A DNA stretch of 44,229 bases from a virus: positions 1 to 44,229 of IMG/VR virus record IMGVR_UViG_3300025132_000080; one strand, given 5' to 3'. Of this stretch, positions 32,120 through 41,300 are shown piece by piece. The notes beneath the pieces were generated by a model. It was not told the origin of the DNA, searched no databases, and worked only from the letters and a program-made list of their open reading frames with translations. The position numbers and the translations under genes are program-made. How positions within the stretch are numbered: position 1 is the first letter of the stretch; each line of letters begins with the position of its first letter.

Positions 32120-32409
32120 TGGAACAAGCTGAAAAAAAATTTAGTAAAACAATTTTTAGTAGTGCAGGTGGAAGTAGTGATAGAAGAAGAACAAATCATT
32201 ATACACAAGCTAGACCTAAGTTTGTAGACGAAGTACCTACACAAGAATCAGGAGTAGAAGGAGATATAGTTTTTTATGAAAATCCTGGTAATTTTAATAA
32301 AATAGAGCAATATCTTAAAAGAAGAGGTGAGTGGATTAATCTGTCTGATGGTAGACCATTAAACGATAGTCCTGTAGTACGTAAATTTGTAAAGGCGAAA
32401 GCTGGATAA
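32119..32409 (+). CDS. Small structural protein, 96 aa
   Basis: A 96-aa basic protein with a disordered N-terminus and a small beta element in the middle (GVEGDIVFYENPGNFNKIEQ, like a carbohydrate- or fibre-adaptor turn). It joins the propeller gene by TAATG and ends the tail operon before the internal promoter at 32415. The family is not recognised. Confidence 0.6.
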   Translation: MEQAEKKFSKTIFSSAGGSSDRRRTNHYTQARPKFVDEVPTQESGVEGDIVFYENPGNFNKIEQYLKRRGEWINLSDGRPLNDSPVVRKFVKAKAG

Positions 32410-32414
32410 AACAG

Positions 32415-32443
32415 TTGAAAGTTATGACTATAAGTAATATATT
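32415..32443 (+). promoter_or_regulatory. Sigma70-like promoter for the ejection cassette
   Basis: TTGAAA (32415-32420), a 17-bp spacer and TATATT (32438-32443). The start would be near 32450, just before the SD (AGGA) of the 412-aa gene. The same -10 and spacing occur in the two early promoters. Confidence 0.7.
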
Positions 32444-32466
32444 ATATATAAAAACTAGGAAGCATT

Positions 32467-33705
32467 ATGTCTGAAGGAATAAAATCAAGTTTAGAAAGAC
32501 TAACCCTTAGAAAAGGTGAATACAAAGGGAAGGCTTATAATATGGCAGGTCAACAAGGTTTATTAAAACTTGGTATTGCTAATCTAAACATGAGAGAACA
32601 AGCTAGACAAAACTTTTTAGGATTTACTGGTGCATTTATTAATTATCTAGATAAATTAAATAACTACACTCAAGACAACAAAATTATAGAAGATGGTATA
32701 GCTCAAGCTGAAGTAAATCTTGGTCTTAAAGTAAACTATCAAAGAGTAGGTTTTGATGACGTTTTTAAAGGTGATGCAAAAATAAAAGATTTAGGTAAAG
32801 AAACTTTTTTATTTGGTAATAAAGAATTTTCAAGAGCACAATTAAAAGCATTAGGTAGAACTGTACAAGAAAATGAAATGGCTATAATGGCTGGTGAAGA
32901 TGTTGACCCAGTTGATTTAAGTGGTTCTTCTGGATTTACATTTGCACAAGGAGAATCAGAAGTTATAGCTAATAGTTCACCAGACTCTTTAAGACTTGGT
33001 ATAGCACTAAATGAACAAGTAAATGAAGAAACAGCAAAATATATTTACGAACAACAAGGCGGTATTAAACAATGGTCTACAGCTGCTAAAGTAGTAGAAA
33101 GTTTGTTAAATAAAAACCCTGATTTAGCATTCTTTGGAGAAAATAATCAAAGAGTAAATGTGAAAGAAAGATTTACAACATTGCGTGATACTGTAAATAA
33201 TGATTTGAATAGTGATGTTGTTAAAAGAAAAGCAAATCAAGAGTTGCAAAAACTTTATAGTGAATTAAGTCAAGTATATAGTTGGGATGACATAAAAGGT
33301 GAAATAGCACAAGCTGAATCTGGTGATAATCCTTACGCTATAAATGTTAATGAAAAAGGTAGAGGTTTTGATATAGGTAAATATCAAATCAATAGTAGAT
33401 ATATAGTTGGTGGAGAAGGAAGTTATCAATTGAACGCAGATGGAACACCTTCACAAATGTTTGCAGATATAAAACAAATACTAGATAAAGGTTTAGTTGG
33501 TGTTGAAGTAGAACAAAAAAGTTCTTATACAGGAAAAAAACCTGGATTTGATATGGGTGATGTATTTGGTAAAGATTCTATATTTAACAAACAAGATGAA
33601 ATAGATTATGGATTTGAAGATAAAAATATTTATGAAACATTATACGACAATAATCTAATAGATGAAAATTGGAATATGTATGATTATAACTTGGAGGACA
33701 AATAA
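32467..33705 (+). CDS. Internal virion protein with lysozyme-like domain, 412 aa
   Basis: Residues ~278-315 fit a soluble lytic transglycosylase-like core: the catalytic-type glutamate in AQAESGDNPYAIN (E284) followed by FDIGKYQIN. The first ~270 residues are helical and Gln/Asn-rich, typical of ejected proteins. Such proteins enter the envelope with the DNA and locally open peptidoglycan. It is the first gene behind the internal promoter and is followed by two coiled-coil internal proteins and the giant protein, mirroring the gp14-gp15-gp16 logic of T7. Confidence 0.7.
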   Translation: MSEGIKSSLERLTLRKGEYKGKAYNMAGQQGLLKLGIANLNMREQARQNFLGFTGAFINYLDKLNNYTQDNKIIEDGIAQAEVNLGLKVNYQRVGFDDVFKGDAKIKDLGKETFLFGNKEFSRAQLKALGRTVQENEMAIMAGEDVDPVDLSGSSGFTFAQGESEVIANSSPDSLRLGIALNEQVNEETAKYIYEQQGGIKQWSTAAKVVESLLNKNPDLAFFGENNQRVNVKERFTTLRDTVNNDLNSDVVKRKANQELQKLYSELSQVYSWDDIKGEIAQAESGDNPYAINVNEKGRGFDIGKYQINSRYIVGGEGSYQLNADGTPSQMFADIKQILDKGLVGVEVEQKSSYTGKKPGFDMGDVFGKDSIFNKQDEIDYGFEDKNIYETLYDNNLIDENWNMYDYNLEDK

Positions 33706-34217
33706 TGTCACCATATGAAATAGCAATGCTTGGTACACAAGCTGTAAGTTTATTAAGTGGTGCTAATAATATAGCAGCACAAAATAGAATGACTGTTGGT
33801 ATGAATAATATATCATTAGGTTATTTACAAGACCAACTAGAACAATTACCTGAGATGACTCAGTTAGCTAAAGAAGCATCTAGAGATAAAATGCAAGATA
33901 GCATGGATATACTTGGTATGGGTGCTGGTATACAATGGGATAAAGTAAACATGAGTATGGATGCTATGATGGATAGCAATAAATTTGCTAACTATGGTCA
34001 ATTAGATTCTAGATTAGATTTAATTACAAAACAACAACAAGATAAATTTCAATCACAAGTAGAGCAACTACGTAGAAGAAGCAACTTAGAAATAGCACAA
34101 GCTGAATCATTTCAAATAGCAGAAGAATCAAGATTAGAAAACCAACGTAAATTATTAAAAAAACAAAATCAATATGCTAGAAGAAGAGATACAATGTTTG
34201 AAGCTCTATTCAGATAG
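33705..34217 (+). CDS. Internal virion protein, 170 aa
   Basis: A 170-aa helical protein. The N-terminus (SPYEIAMLGTQAVSLLSGAN) is mildly hydrophobic and resembles gp14-like ejection proteins that insert in the outer membrane. It is followed by Gln-, Met- and Asn-rich helices and an Arg-rich tail. TAATG couples it to the lysozyme-like gene. The role is inferred from composition and order. Confidence 0.65.
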   Translation: MSPYEIAMLGTQAVSLLSGANNIAAQNRMTVGMNNISLGYLQDQLEQLPEMTQLAKEASRDKMQDSMDILGMGAGIQWDKVNMSMDAMMDSNKFANYGQLDSRLDLITKQQQDKFQSQVEQLRRRSNLEIAQAESFQIAEESRLENQRKLLKKQNQYARRRDTMFEALFR

Positions 34218-34225
34218 GAGATATT

Positions 34226-35374
34226 ATGGCAGTACAATATGCAAATATAATTAACTCTTTAAGTATGATGCTTGAGTCAAGAGCAAGAAGAGAACAAGCT
34301 GAAGAACAAGCTGCGTTACAAGGGCTAAGAATAGCACAACAAGATAAGCAGTTTCAACAAGAGTATGCTTTGAAACAACAACAGTTTCAACAGCAACAAC
34401 AAGAATTTTTTATACAGCAAGGTGAATTACTTCGTGGACAAGCAGAAAAATATGCCATAGAAGAAGGTTTAGGATTAGCACAATCTGAGTTTGCTCCTTT
34501 AGTAGAAGGTTATTTAGAAAAAAAAGATGATAAGTTTGAATTACGTGGTTTAAAAAGAGATGGTACAAGTGATTTTTCTAAAGAGTTAGTTAAAATTTAT
34601 GGAATGTCAAATGCAGATTCTATAGAACTTGTAAATCAATTATCATCATTATATGTTAATGAATCTCCTACTATGCAAGTAGTTGAAAGAACAGTTGATA
34701 ATTGGGAAAAACTTACTAAAACTACTTTATCAAATGCACAAAATTTTAGATTGTACAGACAAAGATATAGAGAGTTAGGAGAAGAAATCAACGACATACA
34801 AACTGGAGACTATAAGTTTGATACTAAATATTCTATATTACCAGAAGGTCAAGATTTTATGCCTAGTGAATCTAAAGATGCTGTAGTAGGAAGTATGGCT
34901 CCTAGTATTAAAAACGTTACAGAACGTGAACAAGCAATGTCTAGAAATTTAGGAAATAGAAAAGATACTTTAGAAGAATTATTAAATAAAACATTTAGAG
35001 ATAATGATTATATATCTGGTAGTTGGAATGATTATACTAATACTTATACAAATAAAGAAAACATAGACAATATTTATGATTTAAGAAAATTATATAAACA
35101 AGATAAAAAAATTGTAGATGATGTTATAAAAGAAAATGAAGAAAGTATGAGAATTTTAAAAGGTAGACTTGAAACTTTACCATTAGGAGCAGAGCTTTCA
35201 GAAGGAACTTCTATTGATGAAATTGAAGGTACATTAAAACTATTTGAAAATGCACAAGAATATGCTGAGCTTGAAAAATCTAGAATAATGAACGCAATTA
35301 AAAATATAAACACTAGAGATGGTCAAATATCTCAAGAAAGAGTTTCAGATTACAATAGTTATCTTGAATACTAA
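34226..35374 (+). CDS. Internal virion protein, coiled-coil, 382 aa
   Basis: A 382-aa protein with a Gln-rich coiled coil at residues ~40-75 (QQEYALKQQQFQQQQQEFFI), then mixed charged helices. The design fits gp15-like proteins that line the ejection tube. SD GGAG lies 7 nt upstream. It lies between the small internal protein and the giant gene. Confidence 0.65.
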   Translation: MAVQYANIINSLSMMLESRARREQAEEQAALQGLRIAQQDKQFQQEYALKQQQFQQQQQEFFIQQGELLRGQAEKYAIEEGLGLAQSEFAPLVEGYLEKKDDKFELRGLKRDGTSDFSKELVKIYGMSNADSIELVNQLSSLYVNESPTMQVVERTVDNWEKLTKTTLSNAQNFRLYRQRYRELGEEINDIQTGDYKFDTKYSILPEGQDFMPSESKDAVVGSMAPSIKNVTEREQAMSRNLGNRKDTLEELLNKTFRDNDYISGSWNDYTNTYTNKENIDNIYDLRKLYKQDKKIVDDVIKENEESMRILKGRLETLPLGAELSEGTSIDEIEGTLKLFENAQEYAELEKSRIMNAIKNINTRDGQISQERVSDYNSYLEY

Positions 35375-35377
35375 AAT

Positions 35378-38300
35378 ATGCCAAAACTAATTGACAATAA
35401 CAATCAAACCCTAGAACAGGGTCTACAAAGAAGACTAGACGAAAATTTGTCTGGTATAACCACATCTACATTACCATCATTATCTCAACAAATGAGAGCA
35501 ATTAATCCTCAAATAGTAGAATCAGATAAAAATATGTTTGAACGTATTGGTACTAGTGTATTTGAAATAGGTAGTGAAGCCGCTGAAAGTTTTATAGACA
35601 CAGCTTTGTTTGGTATACCAAGTGCAGCTGGTCTCTATGAACCTGGAGAAGATGTAGATACTGTTTCTGAAAAAGTAGGTCAAGCTGTTGGTACAGCCGC
35701 AGGATTCTTAGTACCATTTGGAGCAGTAAGAGGTGGATTAAATATGGTAGCAAGAGGTTTAGCTGGTAAAAGTGCAGCTCCTAAGTTAGCAAAAACAATG
35801 GATGACCAAGCTAAAGAAGTATTTAAAAAATATAGTGATGATGTATTATCATTTGATAATGAACTTTCAGCATTTTATCAATCACCAATCAAAGGATTAC
35901 AAGATATAGTATTTGCTGGTACTACTAAAAAAATAGCTAACTTTGATAGAACATTTAAATCAATTAGAGATAAAGATGATTTTGTACAAAAAATTACAGA
36001 TAATGCTGGTAAATATTTAACTGAACAAGCAGATGAACTAGGGTTTAAACTAGCTAATAAAAGTAAATTATTAGATGAAGTCGGTGAAATAATATCTACA
36101 AACCTTGCAAAAGCTAACAACCAACCAATTAATACTATGCAAACATATTTAGCTTCTAAGTTTGGTAGTGGTTTAAAAGGTTCATTTATGAGTCACGTAG
36201 TAGAGGAGGCAATATTATTTGCTGGTGCTGAAAATTTAATGTTAAGTGTAGATGCATTAGCAGGAGATGCAACACTTGAAGATTTTAAAGGAACTTCTAA
36301 ACACGCATTAGTATTAGGTTCTGTTTTAGGTGGTGTAAGATTTATACCAGGTGGAGTAGCAGGTGGTATAGGAGGTATTCAAAAAGGTCCTGAACGTATT
36401 GCTCGTATTATAGCTGGTAGTAGAAACTATACAAAGAATTTAAATCCATCTATAGAATCAGCACAAAAAGGAATAGCAGCACAATATGATTACTTTGCTG
36501 GTTTAACTGGTTCAAATATTGTATCAGGCACAAACGTTAGAAAATTATTAAATGATAAAGCATTAGATATATTAGATAATGTTCCTAAAACAAATGCAGC
36601 TAGAAGAGCTAAGCTAGGAACACAAGATGTATCAAGAGAAAATTTAGAAAGAATTTTATTAAGTCCTCAATCAACACCTGAGCAAAAGAAAGCAGCAGCT
36701 GAAATAATGCAAGATGGTTTGCAGTTTTTATCTTCTCACGTTAATAGAGAGTGGAGAGAAGAAATGTTAAAAACATGGGGAGCTGACATTATAGGAAGTA
36801 GTCCTCGTATGTTAGTTGGTGGTATTGCAATGTCTGGTGGACCAACAATGTTATTGAGTGAAGATGTACCATTAGAAGATAAACTAATTGGATTTTTTAT
36901 GGGTGCGTTTATTACTAAAGGTGGTAAAAAATTAGAGTGGAGAAGTGGAGAAAATTACAATCAAGTAAATCAGTTAGGTAAAGACCCTAAGACAATGGAT
37001 AAAAGACTTATAGAGCAAGAACATGCACTAAAAGCTTTAGGAACTAGTTTTGATGGTAATGCCTCTTATAGAATATTATTACAAAAAGCATTTCAAGCTA
37101 ACTCAGATAGTGGTCGTTTTTTAAACAATCAAGTAAAACCAAAGACTGATGAGTTTGTAATTAAACTTGATAACCCAGAAGCATTTCAAGTTCGTTCACA
37201 AACAGCAATTACATCTACTAATGCGGTAGCAAGTAAAAGTGGATATAAACCAGTATACGAAGCATATATAGCATTAGGCGAATCAAAAACATTATTAACT
37301 GAAGGTAATAGATATAAAGACTGGAGCGAATTAACTAAAAAAGAAAAAGATAATTTTATAAAACGTGTAGAGCAAGAAGGTATTAGTACTCCTGAACAAA
37401 TGATTGAATACTCTAGTGAAATTAAAACAGAATCTTTTGCTGATATAGAAAGAAAACTAGCAGATAGTTATGAACGTTTACAAGCATCAATAATAGGAAG
37501 AAAAGAAACTCCTGAAATACAGGATATATCAATAGAACAAATATCTGGTAGAATAGATGGTGAACTAGCAACGGCTATAAAAGAATACAATGCACTAGGT
37601 AGCATATTAAAAGGCTCAGGTAATTATGAAGTTAATCCAAGAGCTTTTGCAATTTCAAGTGGTAAAAACACTCAACAATCATTTAAAGAAACTTATAACA
37701 ATACTTTAAAAGATTTTCGTGAGTACATGAAAAATCAACACGAAATACAAAGCGAATTAGATTTTTCTGATAGTGTATTAAATTCAGCGTTAGATTTAAA
37801 TAGAATAAATATAAATGTTATAAGAGCGGCATCTAATAAAAAAGGTGAAGGTATTTTAGACGTATTTAAAAATGATGCTGAATTCTCAAATGTATTTAGA
37901 ACATCTGATAAAAATCCTACAATAGCTGCTCGAATTGTAGTGAAAGGTAATAAAACATTAGAAAAGAAAATGAATGCTATCTTAGAAGTTGTTAGTAAGT
38001 TTGATGATAGTTATGATAAAATGTTTTCTAGTGAAAGCACATCTATAAAAAGATTAGACCCTAGTCAAGCAAGAAATATATTACAAAAATTAAGAGATAA
38101 AAATATTATGGCTTTTGCTTCACCAGGCGACTATAGTATTGCTATGCCTATAAAAACTATGGGTAGATTAATTACAAGCAAGTATGTTAGAAACTTGTTA
38201 ATCAATGGAACAGATAATACTGGTAAATTATTAACACAAACAGATAGAAACATTATACAATTAGGTATGGACCATGGTATTATTGGTTCTAGTTTACAAT

Positions 38301-41300
38301 ATAGACCTACCACAGAAGCAATGTTTAAAGTAGTAGATTCTGGTATTTTAAAACAAATAAGTAAAGATAATAACTTTTCAGCTATTGAAACATTTGTTGG
38401 AGCAAGTAACGCAGAAACAGCAGTAATCAAACAAACGTTAAGAGAAGTAAAAGAAGTGGTTGGTGATAATCCTGGTTCTACTGCAAGATTTAATCAAATA
38501 TTTGAAAACACAGTTAAGATGATTGATGATACATTTTCAAAGTATGTAAAAGGAGAAGATGGTAAAGGTGTTTTAAATAGAAGTTTAGAATTATCAAGTG
38601 GTGGCGATTTTATACAAGTTAATCAATTAGCACAACGTATTAATATGATTAAAAATAATACTCTTACTGAAGATGTAAGACTATTTTTAAATGATATATA
38701 TCAAGTAGATAGAGTAGAGTTTGTTGGTACTAAGAAAGCAATGAAATCATTAATGAATATGATGACATTTAACAAAAATCCTATAAAACTATATGAATCT
38801 GCAATAAGATATAATTTATATGATACACAAACAAGGTCTTGGAAAACAGATAAACTAAGTGAAACTGAAGTAAATGCTCGTTTAAAAGAAATGCGAGATA
38901 ATAAAATAATAGATTTTGTTGATACACAAAAAGCAGCTAGTGAAATAAAAGAACAAGGTGAATTTTTTCCAAAAGATTTTACAGAACAAAACCAAGTAAG
39001 ACTAGGTGAAATACTAAATACTTATTCACTACCTATAGATAGTAAATTTAAAGCAAATGATTTATTAGCAGAACAACCTTTACAAAAAATACAAGACGTA
39101 TTTTTCACACCTGAATATCGTAATAACTTTAACAAATTTGCTGATGATTTCGTAAATGATGTTATAAAACAAAATCCTAAACTTAGTGTATCACAAAAAG
39201 ATGCAGTAAGAATGTCAATGAAATCATTTTATACTCAATTAAAAAATAATGTTGAAGTAGAAATATTAGAGTTTAATGCAAACGCTTCAGATAATACTAT
39301 GACAAGAATTGATGTAAAAAATAGAACACCTATAGATGATGCATTATTAAAAGCTATGGGCGATGCACAACCATTTTTAAGACAAGTAAGTAGTAATACT
39401 ATTAATACTGAAGGATTACCTGGACCTTTAATTGGTAATGCTATGCAAACATTTAGACAAAAAGCATTTGAAAGCGATTACATATTTAACAATTTTGAAA
39501 AAGTAGATTTAACAAAAGCTGGTAAAGATATTCTAAATAATAAACCACCTATGAATGCTGAACCTGGTATTATATATAGATTTGCTGATTCTGATAATAT
39601 TTATTTTATTAAAAAAAATCAAGATGTATTAAACAATATAGCAAATAGATATGCTGAAGTATTGCAAAAGTTTGACCCTAATAATAAAGATGCAAGACTA
39701 AAAGAATTAGAAATAGTATTAAAAGATGATAAGTACGAATACACTATAGGAAGTGCTTGGCAAAGAGAAACAACAAAGTTAACTCAAATACTAGATGATA
39801 TATTATTATCTGATACTCTAGGTGGTGAAAATATATTTGGTACAGGATTTAGAAGACAAGAAGGTATAGGATTACTAAAAGGATTATTTAAACGTGATAG
39901 TTTAATAAATAATAATAATGCATTACGTTTTGATAAACAGCTTGTACAAACTAACATTACTGAAGCAAGAAAAATAACATTTGAAAATGCTGAATATAAA
40001 GCAGATGTTATCAAAAAATTACAAGATTTTAGAGATAATAAGTTAAACCAAGTTACAGTTGCTGATGAATTACCAGGTACTATTGCTGACTTAGTTAGTG
40101 TAAATAGAAGAATTAATGATTCATTTGATACTGAAATAGGATTAGCTATAGACCCAAAAGTAAAACAACAATTACAACAACAAAAAGCTCAATTCAATAT
40201 ACAAGTACAGGAACTAGGTATAGCAGATGCAAGTACTGTAAATGGAGTTACTATTGTAAATGATAAAACATTTAAGATGTTAGCATTTTTATCTGGTGAA
40301 ACTACTTCTAGTAATATTGGTGGTATTAAACCTATTATGTATAATTTAGGGAATGGACCACAATTATTTATAAATAAAACAGCATTTTTAAAAAACAATA
40401 ATCCTAAAGTAGAACAAATATTTAAAAACAATCCTAATTTAGATTTTGTAACGTTTACAAGTGCTAGTAAAAAAGTAACTAAAGATAGAATGACACCAGT
40501 AATTGCTATGAGTAAATTAATATCTGGTAAAAATATAGAAGAAATAGTACCAATTGGTTCTGAAAATATTGCAATCATATCTACTAAAAAAAATAAACAA
40601 TTTGCATCTTTAGGTGCTAACAATAGTGTTCATTTATTAAACAATGCTCAAAGAAATTCATACTATGATTACTTTATTAGAGATATAAATGGTTTTGATA
40701 CAAAAAGAGAATTTCTTACATCTTTAAAACAACCTGCAAACTACGCTAAAATTATTGCGGAATTTCAAAGACTTTCTACAGATAGAGTAAATAATAAATT
40801 GAATAGTGATTTAGAAGTATTTGGTAATGATACACTAATGAAGTTACTAGCAGATTCTGGTGCTATACCTACAATAAAAACAAGAATGTGGGAAGATATG
40901 TTAAAGCAACAATATCTTGATAAGATGTTTAGATTAAAAGTAGATGGTAGTACTGGTGTTTTAGCTCCTGGTACATTTTTATCTGATACAAAATTACAAA
41001 ATACTATTATATTAGAAAACGGACAACACTATAAATTTGGTGAAATAGAATTACCACACTCAGCACAATTTAAACCTATAGATAAAAACAATATTACTTT
41101 GGTGAAAAAGTTAAAAGGTGCAGCTGATGAGGTAGTTAATGGTGCATCTAAAGAAGGTCAAGTAATTATTAAAGATGTAGAAACATTAGGAGAAGCTGTA
41201 AAGAATGCTGAAAAAGTAGGTTATCAAGTGTTATCATTTTTTGAAAGACAACCACATACTAAACCTTCAAGTGTTATGCCTGTAGGTATAAAGAAATTTA

